Assembly (NCBI GenBank): GCA_958295665.1 | Contig: OY282558.1 | Span: forward strand, 332,169,106 to 332,233,105 | Direction: 5' to 3' | DNA length: 64,000 nucleotides | Source: Tipula vernalis | Lineage: Eukaryota; Arthropoda; Insecta; Diptera; Tipulidae | In this document: piece by piece, positions 21,825-33,038 of the stretch | Position numbering within the stretch: position 1 is the stretch's first letter | Layout of the letters: every line of letters begins with the position of its first letter | Translations under genes and position numbers: made by a program | The notes under the pieces: model-generated | Seen by the model: the letters and a program-made list of their open reading frames with translations, nothing else | Told to the model about the DNA's origin: nothing | Databases searched by the model: none

Positions 21825-22560
21825 GTATAAAAATCAACAATTATTTTAGTTTTGTGTATTAAATTGTATCTTAAAAGAACCATTCTAGTAGCCTTGAATA
21901 ACAAATTTCACAAAAACAATCATCCTTCTAACAGAAATGGACAAAAAATAAGCAATTCTTAAACGAAAATCAACATAAACCATCTGACATAACCTCACAA
22001 AATGCAAATAATGGTCGGTGTTAAACATGAAATTCTAATAAATCAAAGGGTTTTCTAGTTAGGTTAACTTAAAAATATAATAATTAGTCTTTTGATAACA
22101 AACAATTTTGTTTTGCAGTTGATATCATGATAATTTTCATTCATTTTTTTAAAATTTTAATTTAATTGTTTTATATCAAACTATATGGAGTTTGATCGAA
22201 AGCAACTAAATTAAAGTTTAAAAAAATGAATGAAAGTTACTGTGATACGAAATGCAAAACAAAATTGTTGATTAACAAAAGACTAATTATTATATTTTTA
22301 AGTTAACATAACTAGAAAACCCTTTGGTTTATTAGAATTTCATGTTTAAACACCGATCATTATTTGCATTTTGTGAGGTTATGTCAGATGGTTTATGTTG
22401 ATTTTCGTTTAAGAATTGCTTATTTTTTGTCCATTTCTGTTAGAAGGATGATTGTTTTTGTGAAATTTGTTATTCAAGGCTACTAGAATGGTTCTTTTAA
22501 CATACAATTTAATACATAAAACTAAAATAATTGTTGATTTTTATATTACATAGCAATATA
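21825..22560. repeat. Near-perfect palindrome, ~350-bp arms
   Basis: The left arm from AAAATCAACAATTATTTTAG inverts onto the right arm ending CTAAAATAATTGTTGATTTT near 22540. The centre lies near 22185 at CTATATGGAGTTTGATCG. A diverged copy of the same palindrome occurs at about 24287-24720. Confidence 0.8.
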
Positions 22561-22635
22561 AAAATCAACAATTGAGGTTACGTGTCAAATCATCACTTTG
22601 ATTCATTGCTTTCCCCTTAAAATTCATTTTGCAGT

Positions 22636-23038
22636 GTTGTCATTTTGTGGTAATATATCACATTTGGCGATACTCTGCAAAAAATAAATTGTCGTAGCTA
22701 ACTACGGTGTTGTCATGGATGAATATCGTCACATCGCATAATGATTTAAATGAAAAAGACCACAACTTCTTCCGTCTTACTTTTACAAGTGGAAAAAAAA
22801 TTATTTTGTTGTTTACATTTGTTTTATATGGAGTTTAGTTAAAAAAAGCTCTAATAAAAATATCAAAAAATGAATGAAATTTACATTGACGCGAAATATA
22901 AATGAATGATATTTATTAACAAAATGATCATTTATATATTTTTGAAATAAAATTAATGGGTTATTGTTAAATTTACAAGAAAAACGAAATACAAAAATCA
23001 ACAATTATTTTAATTTTGTGTAGTAAATTATTTGTTAA
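22636..23038. repeat. Second copy of the 21471-21868 leader block
   Basis: Both copies share CATTTTGTGGT..TATATCACATTTGG, GTCACrTCGyATAATGATTT, CTTACTTyTACAAGTGGAAA and the stretch around GAAATAAAATTAATGG. They are moderately diverged, so the duplication is not recent. Confidence 0.75.
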
Positions 23039-24286
23039 AAATCAAGGTATACAGAAAAAATAGGTTGTATATTCCCGTGTCTCATTTTTGTCTTTCTTTG
23101 CGCATCACGTCACGTGTAGTCAAAAAAACACATTTGTATATGAAGTTTGGCGGTTTTTTGATTAATTTTTTAAATAAATCAAGAATAATCGTAATTTTTT
23201 TTTACAAACCATATTTACAATTGATAATGATAGTTTACCGAGACCCTTTTTATGCTTTATATTTGTTTTATGGTCCAAATATTTGAGAAATATTTCCTTC
23301 GAGTATATAATGTCTAAGATAAATGGAAAAAAGGGTAGACAAAATTATGAGTACATAACATAAAACAATTAAATTATTAAATGTTTTTGGTTATTTAAAC
23401 ATATGTACGTACCAATTATTAAAATTTTTATTTCTTTACGTTATGTACTCAAATTTTTGCCATCTATTTTCGTTTGGCTTCAAATTATTGGTATCCACGT
23501 ACCTATTCAAATATTATGTTCATATTCAACGTTAAATATATGTAAATGTAAAAATATATTAAATAAAAATTCAGTTCACAAATTATTGTTTTCAGTTCAC
23601 AAAAAATTGTTTTTTAGGTGTAAAATGTTTTTTAAAATTCAGTTATTAAACGCCTAGTTAATAGAAAACATAAATTTGAAAAAACGGAAATTAAATAAAA
23701 CTATAAATTAAAATTAAATCTCTGGCTTATTTCATTTATTGTCTTATGGTTTTCGCTACAACTACATCAAAACACCCATTCACTGTTTAGTGTTCTATAT
23801 GTGTTCTTATTAGAAGTACAACTGATAGTTTTGTTGCAATAGGAATTATTCAAATTTAGTATATTTAAAATCGAATACTCCCAAATTTTTGAATTAAATA
23901 ATTAAAATCTAAACGTTCTCTGCATTTAACAAAAAAAATTTACTCATAAATTCCGAAACTTGTTATGCAATGTGCTCAAACAGTCTGCTCTAGACACGAA
24001 TATTAAAACATGCCTATTTTCGCGATTTAATTCCAAAAGTATTGCAGTATATAACTAAAATAAAAATTGAAATGTTTAATTTTAACATAAAGTCGAAAAA
24101 CAATAAATGGCAAGAATAAAAAAAAATTCATTTATTTTCCATTTATTTAAAAAATTAATAAAAATATCACGAAACTCCATATAAATATCAGCATTTTTGA
24201 CAACACGTGACACGTGACGTCAAATTGCGAAAAAAGTATGGCAACAGCATGCGCAATATTGTACCTTTATTTTCTGTATATCTTGA
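23039..24286. mobile_element. Nested 1.25-kb element with TTAA duplication
   Basis: TTAA stands at 23035-23038 and 24287-24290, while the equivalent uninterrupted place in unit 1 has one TTAA (near 21871). Ends are inverted: TCAAGGTATACAGAAAA and, from the right, TCAAGATATACAGAAAA; a second inverted block CACGTCACGTGT / ACACGTGACGTC lies further in (23105, 24204). No ORF is recognised. Probably a piggyBac- or Kolobok-type non-autonomous element. Confidence 0.6.
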
Positions 24287-24969
24287 TTAAAAATAACATT
24301 CTAGTTGCCTAGAATAACAAATTTCTTCGGGAGCTCACAAAGGACAAAAAAATATTCTTAAACAAAAATCAACATAAACCATCTGACATAACCCCACAAA
24401 ATGCAAATATTGGTCAATGTTTAAACATCAAATTCTAACAAATCAAAGGCTTTTCAAGTTATGTTATGTTAAAAATATATTAATTGGTCTTTTTTCAATC
24501 GACAATTTTGTTTTGCACTTCGTATCATGATAATTTTCATTAATTTTTTTGAAACTTTAATTTGGTTGTTTTTGATCAAACTCCAAATAGTTTGATGGAA
24601 AACCACTAAATTGGGATATTAAAAAAATGAATGAAAATTATCATGAAACTAAGTGCAAAATAAAATTGTTGATTGACAAAGGATTGATTATTATATTTTT
24701 AACATTTTATTTAAATAATAAGCATCTTTGCATTCAAGTATTACTTTATCATCACACAAATAGCACTTCGTATAAAATTTTCATATAATGTCATTTGAGG
24801 TTATGTGGAAACGTCAGCTTATCACTTTTATTCATCATTTTCCCCTTAAAATTCATTTTGCAGGGGTGTGTTTGTAGACTTTCTCCATTTTTTTATATCA
24901 CACAAAAAAAGTCTCCACTAGTGATATAAAGGTGTGATATAGCACCACAAAATGACCACCCTGAAGAAG

Positions 24970-27900
24970 ATATACATATTTCGAAAAATCGTCGTCTAAA
25001 GAATAACTCTTCACCTCTTTGACTATAATCTTGTGTTATAATAAATATTTATTTCTATTACATCAAGAGGGTGCGAATATTTTTAAAGTCTTGTTATTAG
25101 CAAGAGAAAAATATGTAGTGGTTTCAATTGAAATTTGTGCGACAAGAAAGACACAGTGTATTTAATTTTTTTAATTTTTTATTTTATGGATTAAAACAGC
25201 TATCTCAAAATGAAAGTTTAATTTAATTACCATGGTACAGCAAAAGCAATTTTGGCAACAGTGCAAATGAATTTAAGTAATCACAAGAATTTTTGAAATT
25301 CATTTTAGTTTCTGAATTGTTCTCTCGGCAAACATCAATTTTTAAATTTGTATCCTTTTCATTTGTGATCACAGTTATTGTATTATACACATTTGCAGAA
25401 TAACACATAAAATGTATAATCAACATCCCACTCCGTAGTAAATTTCTCACAAAGCAAATCTATAGAAAAAACCTGAAATCAAAACAAAACTGAAAAGAAA
25501 ATTTAATTAAAAATCGGGAAATACAATTAAAGACAAAAAAAAAAAGATCTACTATGAAAGGACTTTAATTGAAAATTAAATAAGTTTTTATTTTTTTTTT
25601 TAATTATTGCAAGAAGTCAAATTGGCATTTAATGGAATTTCTTTTGTCTTCTGTGAGAGCGTGTTTGTGTATAGTGTGATAAAAACAAAAATACCGAATA
25701 GTTTGTTTAACAATAACCGAAGGAGGAAAGTTAACAAATAAAAAATAAATTTGCAATTATAAGACGACGACAAATTCAAATTAAATAATTTTTTTTTTTT
25801 TTTTTTGGTTTTGTTTTTTATGTATACCATAATGTGGAACAGGATATACTTTTAATCTTCGATAATTTGATATCTCCGAATAGTGATTGTTACAAATTTT
25901 ATTCGAACATTGTCAATTGTCATCATTGTTTTGAAAAACTTACCATAATAAAATAAGAAAAATTGTGGGTAGGTTCTCGTGTGGATATACAAGGTTGAAA
26001 AAAGAAATGGAACTTTTTACTTAACCCTTTAATGTATAATGTTTTCTTTTTACTTATAAAAATGTATTTGGTTGAAACGAATTTCAAAGTAAAAATGTTT
26101 GGAAGCAGCTAGTTTTCCCGGAAAATCATGTATCAATCAAGTATAAAATTTAATTATTTTTCCATTTATAAGCTTTTTAATAAAAATACAATTCTTTTAA
26201 ATTAATGGCTGTGAAAAACATAGCAAAAAAGCAACCAATTTCTCGTATACGTATACGTATTTATATCTAGTGGTAATACAAATTATACGACTGAATCTGG
26301 ATAAAGAAAGCAATTACATAGATTGCATTTAATTCAGTTCAACCAAACCAAATTTTCCTCGAATGTCCGTTGTATGCACTTGATGCAAAAATTATCAAAT
26401 AGCCGGTCTCTGGGGTCGGCCAAATAAACAACAAATATTTCGGCGGAAATCGTACAACATTTGATGAAAATATTGCTTGCCATTTATTTAGTCGATCCAT
26501 TTCTATCGTTTTTAATTTTTAATTTTCTAAACTCTTTAGCGCAAGCAAGTTTTTATAGAATCATTTAGTGACAAATACTTCTAATTTGGCTCGCGGAAAC
26601 CAAATCAATTTAAAAAGTATTCACAATATTACGGTTATTAAAGTAAAATATAAATATAAATGATAAAATACAAGAGTATGCGTAAAACCAAGAAATTGTT
26701 TGTAAGTTTTCTGTATATGTACAATATTTTTCCTAAGCAATGAGTGTTGCATTTTATAATTGTACATTATTTTTTAATACACCGGTGGCCGGTTATTAAT
26801 AGCACACAACCAAATTTTATTGGAAGGTTCAGGTACAACCAAATTTCTACTTGGAGAGGAATTATGGTGTAATGTGGAGTCGATATTGACCAAAAAGAAA
26901 AGATTCCGCTTGGCACTTTTTTTTAATCGCGTATTTACTGTGGAAAGGGCAGCATTTTTATAGAACCCGTGTTCTATATATAACCGTGGCTTAAAATCTT
27001 AAAAATCGGTCAAACTATTTTCTTGTTTTTGCTAATAGTTTAATTTAAATTGGTTCACAGTTTGGTATCCGATACATTTTGGAAATTTTTGGAAAAAAAT
27101 AACAAATAGCACACCAAAAATGCTGAATTGGAACGAAAACAGAAATTATTCACAATGATTTCATAACAATTTGATCTTATTTGAAATAAATAAAATGTGC
27201 AGTTTTTGTTGTTATATGATATGAAATTTCCAGAACAACAGTCATTATGATGGTCGTTTATTGAAATTTAAGTTTAATGGGTTTTCTTCGGATGCATTAT
27301 ACTAATGGTCTGAATCTTAAGAGCCAGCGAGCGAAACTGTAAGAAATGTAACAGAATTTAACGAAAGTTTTTTCTACATAGACACAGATCTTGTCTAAAT
27401 AAATAAATAATAAATTATTTGATATTACAATTTATAAAATCTTTGATAATTCGGTTATCAATTTACCTACATTGTTGCAAATAAATAATATTGAATTTGA
27501 ACTACAAATGTACAATACGCTATTAGCAAGAGGACTTGCATAAAGGACAATTTGGATTTTTGACATTTTTTTCAGTTTTGCCCGGGCTCTGTTGGCACTT
27601 CAATTTAACGAAACTGAACGAACATTTTTTATAGGTTCGCTGGGCAGTAACATGTAACATCCATATACCGCACTGTTACGTTAAATTGTTAACCGTTAGT
27701 CAGTTAGTGTGTCATTTTAGGAATGAAAAGTCCAGTTTTTTAAGGGGATTTGTGGCTTAAGCAAACCCTCTGTTTTTTTTTTGTATGGAGTCGGGTTGTT
27801 CTTAGACTCATTCTGAGAGTCAACAAAAAATCGTATAAATTTATCTTTTGTTCTATAAAAATTGTGTAAAAATAAAAAATAAAAATACAACATTACCTTG

Positions 27901-28960
27901 GGCCTACCTTGGCTCACCTTATGGCCTATTTGCAATATTACTCGTATACGAGTAAAAATAATTCACTAATTTAGGTGTTATACCTATACAGCGGGCGAAA
28001 TGATGACATTTTCTCGATTTTTTTTTCGGCAGCATAATAAATATTTATTTAAAAACTGTTAACAACATCGATTACGGGAATATTACGGGATTATCTCTGA
28101 ATCGTATTTTTTTGAAAGTATCTTTGCGTTGGACACGATTACTAAAAAAATATCAATCCGATCAACACTAAATTTAGCTAGTCGCTAACCGAAGGATTTT
28201 CAATTTTTTTAGCTTGAAAAAATATACTTTTTGTTAAAACCGTCGCCATTTTTTTAAAAATTTAAATTTTGACAAATTCTTCGTTTAGCGACTAGACAAT
28301 ACAATATACTAAACTAACGAATTTTTTTTGAAATTCTGGTAAAATCGATGGTAATTATGAGAAGGTTTATTCTGACAGAAACATGTAAACGGTTGCTTTA
28401 GGTATAAGATAAGTTGCGAAAGTAATTCGGTCTTATTCTCCTAAATTAATTTTGACCCCTGATGCTCGTAAATTTGATAATTTTGCGTTTTCTGCGAAGT
28501 GATCCGATATTATTTTATCTGAATCATGTTTTTTAATTGCTAATCAACTTGATTCTAAAGTGAGACTGGAACCTTGGATTTCGCTTCATTTGAAAAATTT
28601 ATTGTCTAAAAATTAGATATGTTTACATTACGATCTTGGTTTTTGATGAGCCTTGAGTTTGAGTGAAAAATCTAAAATTATGTTTTATAGATTACTTGGC
28701 GAACTTTGTATAAGTTATATTCCAGAGATCGTTTGCCATAATAAGTTTAACTATGGATCTATAAGAGCAAATCAATTTTTCTTTATGTTCCATGTCCGTT
28801 ATGAACACCTTCAATTTTATTAAATTTTTATCATGCGTGTTGTTGGGGTGAAGTTTACATGAATACATTTCATATATTTCATATGTTTCAGCTCCCACAT
28901 TCGTAATCATGTTGTTTTTAAAATTATGATAATTTTATATATTTTGAATTTATGTTGTAT
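24970..28960. other. Long AT-rich region without a supported gene
   Basis: Scattered short frames only. A 75-codon minus-strand frame at 25223-25450 begins with a hydrophobic stretch but matches nothing I know. Around 26785-26800 and 27108-27122 the motif ATAGCACAC occurs twice in direct orientation, faintly Tc1-like, with no coding support. An inverted repeat at 28170-28302 is listed under findings. Confidence 0.4.
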
Positions 28961-28968
28961 GGTTAGGG

Positions 28969-29214
28969 TTATAAGAAACAAATAAATAAATAAATGTTTG
29001 GCATGCCTTTCGCTTCCCTCCGGATCAGTTTCCATTTATTACCGTTCATAGCTTCATTCTGGATCTTGATAAAACCAAGCAGCCGATCAATCGGTCTTTT
29101 CGCGCTATTCGGTAAGGTCCCATAAACAATTTGAGGCCGAGGCGGGTTTTTTTGCTTCGACAGCCTTTAGTTGTGCTCCTTCCCACGGCTTAACATTTCC
29201 GATTGTGGTTTTAA
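28969..29214 (-). pseudogene. Non-LTR gag fragment (DUF4780-like)
   Basis: Minus-strand reading: TTIGNVKPWEGAQLKAVEAK, then a frameshift in a run of seven A, then PPRPQIVYGTLPNSAKRPI and LLGFIKIQNEAMNGNKWKLI. The pattern (W.ga.L.....p......P......L..QN......WK) is the second half of DUF4780, a domain found in gag-like proteins of fly non-LTR elements. It ends in an (AAAT)n tract at 28980-28994. Confidence 0.5.
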
Positions 29215-32183
29215 GCCATTACTCGGTAGCCTTATTCGCACAGGTAATCGAGACTGAATTGGTTACCAAGACACTTTGGTTTAAGCTCCTCGTTCTCTTG
29301 CCCCAGCACTAAGCTGGTCCACAATCAGCTTAATGAAATTGCTAATCAAAAAAAGTCAGAAGCATCTTTATGAAAAATTCACACAACACATACAAATAAA
29401 ACACAAACTATACAGAATCCGAATTGTCACACAGTGTTATAGTTTCGCTCTTTCGTACCTTAAGAGACGATTTAATTAAAGCAAATCACGAATATTTTGT
29501 TCAATAAAGATTTAATGTGAAATAAAAGTCATCCAATGTCAATAAAACGTCACAGCCATCATCATTGCATTGCAAGTGGGTGTGTAACGAAATCCCGGTT
29601 CTGCAAAAATAAAAGCCCGGTTTTCAGAAAATTGCGATTTTTATTTTTATTTTACGGGTGTACTATGAAATCCCGTTTCAAAAATAAAATTTTCCATCAC
29701 CATAATTTAGAAAGGCTTAAACTGACCAAATTGTTGGAATTTACAAGGTGTATCAACCATCGAAAAATATTTTTTTCAATATTTTTATATTACCTCAGAA
29801 AACAGTTCAACCAATTTTTTTGTTTAATGTTTTTTTGTTGTTAAAATTAATCCCACCGAATATACTTCAATTAAAATTAAAATTTTGGACCAACCCATGG
29901 ACAAACATAAAAAAAATTGTCGGTGTCGTTTTTAAGAAAATCTCTGTTCTGCTGTAACACCTTTTATTTTAAAGTCGACGGGACACGACATAACCTGTTT
30001 ATTACCAAAACCTATCTGTGGGAAAAATGTCGGTCAAAATTAATAATATTTGTGAGAAATTGTATGACTGGAAGGACAGATGCTCACCTAATTAGTCACG
30101 AATTGTGAAAATCTGAAGGTAGTTAAGTAAGTTATCAAAAATGTAGTTAAGTAAATATTTAACTGATTGTTATTATCTGATAATTATTATCTTACGGGAG
30201 TCATGATACCTGATTTTATAAAAAATTAAAATAATGTGTAAACGTGGAAACTTGTAAAAAGCAAAGCTTACTTTAAAGAGTTCGCAAATTTTTGGTTTGA
30301 GGTCTATTAAAATAATATCGAAAAATTTCACACTCATAGAAGGCTTTGCTTTCTAAAAGTTCTGACGTTTACACACTACCTTTGTTTTTAGAGAGTCAGG
30401 GTGTTGTACAAATATAAAGTAAGGTGTCCGGCCTAATATAAAGTAAGGTATCCGTCCTTCTATCTGTCTGGCGATTACCGCTAATCTCAAAAATTATTAA
30501 ACCGATTTTGATAGAATATAGAACGAAAGGAAACGTTTTTTTTGTTTTCTTTTGTATCATTTGTTCAGTTTTTATATTTTTTTTGTATTTCATTTATTTA
30601 ATGGTTGTGCTGAGAGTACATAAAAAAAAACTTTAATTTAAATCCGAACCAATTTGTTCTTCTTGCATTTAAACTATTTCGCTCAGTTCTTCACGAATTT
30701 TAGCTAAATTTCTACCAACTCTAAAGCCCCATTTCCGATAAATGTATTCAAAGAGCCGGGTTGGGATTATCGGAAGGTATTCTCGGCCTCGAGATACTGG
30801 TATTGCACCACTTTTCTGCGTTAATCTAGAAAAAATTAATTGTCTGGATAATTGACTAAGCACCAAAGACATTTGGTATTAGTCTAGTGACTATAACTGC
30901 TTCCGGTTCTTCCCAGCGGATGGGATTAAGTGAATATTTAGCGTCTTCATTTGCTTCTGAAAAATCAGATCATTACTCCTTTTTTTTAAATTAAAACATT
31001 TGTTTAGGCGTTTTTTTAAAATAGAGCAGCGAGGTTAAATATCGTGCCCGTTAAGCTATATAGGTACTGCAAGGAAGCCCTGACGTTTTCCGGACGACAA
31101 GTTTAAGGATTGGTGAAAACCAAAGGAGGCTTAGCTTTTCTCTTAGTTAAATTGCTGTAAGTATGGTAACAACGATTAAAAGAACCTTTGTATAAATTTA
31201 AATTATAAGAACCTATGCGTAATTGCTCTTTATTTTTTGTATATTTTTTATCCGTTGATGTACTATTAGCCTACCTGTATACAAAGCAGGACAATCGAAA
31301 ATTTTAATAACTCGACAAATTACCCCTAGAAACACCACTCGTCCTTCGGTCTCGTCATAACTTACGTAGTAAAATTGTTCTTGTATTTCATTTTGGGTCA
31401 TTCTATAGTTAAGTTGAAATCCAAAACGCAGTAGAGAGGTTCTTGGCTACTCCTATTGAAATTTGATTGTGTAAATGAAGTTTTTTGTGTATTAAACAAT
31501 TAATTTCCAGAGGTTTAGTAAGTTAGATTAGAAATTTCAATTTTGGTTCCAAAAAAAAAAAACATCCAAATCTGATTATTTACAGACCAATTAGGCAAAT
31601 TGGTTTTTTTCCTATGATTTTTCTAGGTACGTTAAGGATGCTGATAGCCGCTTAGAGTTCAGGAGATTAGATGTCTGCAACAGGGTCAATTCTGTCAATT
31701 TAACTAACTTTTCGTATCCTGCCACTATATTATGTATAAAACTGGTGTTAAATCAATTGACTATCATGAATTCATCCAAGGTCTTTTCATTATACATGGT
31801 TTCATTAAAAATCCATGGCTTTGTTCGATTTTTAGATATTGGAAAGATATTAAAGATATTTATCAAAATTCTAGTTGTAGTTGTAGTATTATTCAACAGA
31901 TGGTGTACTTAGTAACTCATATGAAATCAGTATTTTACGCCTAGTATGCAGTAAGGTGAAACGAAATTTTCAATGATCTCAAAAAAAAAACAAGACAACG
32001 TTGGACGTGAAAAAAGGTGTTTTCCGGTTTTCGTAAAATTGTATATCAGGACTGCAAATTTTGATTTAAAAATTTAAAATGGAATAAGGCGATTGCATAA
32101 AGCCTAAATAGTGAATTGTCAAAATTTAGCGTATCACATTTATCGTGCATGAAGTTAAAAAAACTTTGCAAAATGTTTAGAGT
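29215..32183. other. Region without a supported gene
   Basis: AT-rich; contains a short pyrimidine repeat (TCCGTCCTTCTATCTGTCTG near 30450). A 67-codon minus-strand frame at 30669-30872 starts with a basic, hydrophobic stretch that could resemble a mitochondrial presequence, but I recognise no family and no supporting exon. Confidence 0.35.
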
Positions 32184-32188
32184 TTGTT

Positions 32189-32733
32189 TGAATCCGGAAC
32201 AACCTAAATAAACAAACGCAGAATTAACTAAATTATTATTATAAATATCTGAAATATGTACTTAGCTTTATAATTGCTTTATTGTCAAATATTTTGTTAT
32301 TTTTATGTCAAACGTCAATGGTCTTATAAAGTAGAAAATGTACTCATTTGATTTTGGTAACGGTATAAAAAATGCAATTACCTATCCATAATAAATTATA
32401 TTGTTCTTCTCGATTGAGTCAGGGTTGGTAAATAAGTACCATAATATTTGCGTAAGGGTTTAGTACTTTATGGGATCATTTACGATGTAGCAAAAATAAA
32501 AAACTCATTCATTTGCAATCTGTAATTCGACGCATAAATAATAAAAACCATATTAGTTGTGTATTAATTACTTATTTATTGTAAAACTAATTTTGAAGAA
32601 GCCATCTTGGGATTACAATTCGGAAAGCAGCGACTTTCAATTCATTATTGAAATCTGCGAACTCATACTGAGGAATCATGCAACGAGATTGTAGCTGGGA
32701 TTGTAACCTGAATAAAACAAACAAATTTGTACA
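32189..32733 (+). repeat. 5' LTR of BEL/Pao copy 1
   Basis: 545 bp, TGAATCCGGAACAACC to AAATTTGTACA. It matches the 3' LTR along its length except for the foldback insertion there. It serves as the empty site for that insertion at CTGAAATATGTAC (near 32248). Confidence 0.85.
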
Positions 32734-32751
32734 TGGTCCTTCGAGCCGGAT
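32734..32751 (+). other. Primer-binding site of BEL/Pao copy 1
   Basis: TGGTCCTTCGAGCCGGAT follows the LTR immediately and starts with TGG, the complement of a tRNA CCA end. The same sequence follows the 5' LTR of the minus-strand BEL copy. The tRNA was not identified. Confidence 0.6.
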
Positions 32752-33038
32752 TAGCATCAAATCAGAATTAGCACGTGCTGCATCGTTGGAATAACCGCAT
32801 GTGGCCGGGAACACAATCTACAAAGAAAGCTAATTCACAGATAAGTAAAAGCCAAATTTATTAAAAGCCAATAAAACAATTTTTTTTTGAAGAATAAAAT
32901 CAATCGCTCGTCATTTCTGTTCTTTTAACTTACTAAATTGCATTCGCCACTTTCGGGAAGCAATTATCAATTCAAATTACATATATACGTGTACACTCTG
33001 TTGTGAAATTGTGAATTTAATCTAAACTAAAAACAAGC

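Larger units (their letters stand above)
21471..24962. mobile_element. Duplicated snapback (foldback) element
   Basis: Outer ends are inverted: GGGTGGTCATTTTGTGGTGC near 21475 and GCACCACAAAATGACCACCC ending at 24960. Inside are two copies of a ~1.16-kb unit. Unit 1 (21471-22632) is a leader block followed by a palindrome of ~350-bp arms; unit 2 (22636-24864) repeats both but carries a 1.25-kb insertion at 23039-24286. Both units end CCTTAAAATTCATTTTGCAG. No ORF of a known transposase is seen. The superfamily is unknown. Confidence 0.7.

Noticed and set aside
26780..27125. Tc1/mariner element
   Set aside because: Only a short direct motif (ATAGCACAC) with no inverted ends and no transposase sequence.
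30669..30872. Small mitochondrial protein gene
   Set aside because: The N-terminus looks presequence-like, but no homologous family is recognised and no exon structure or promoter supports it.
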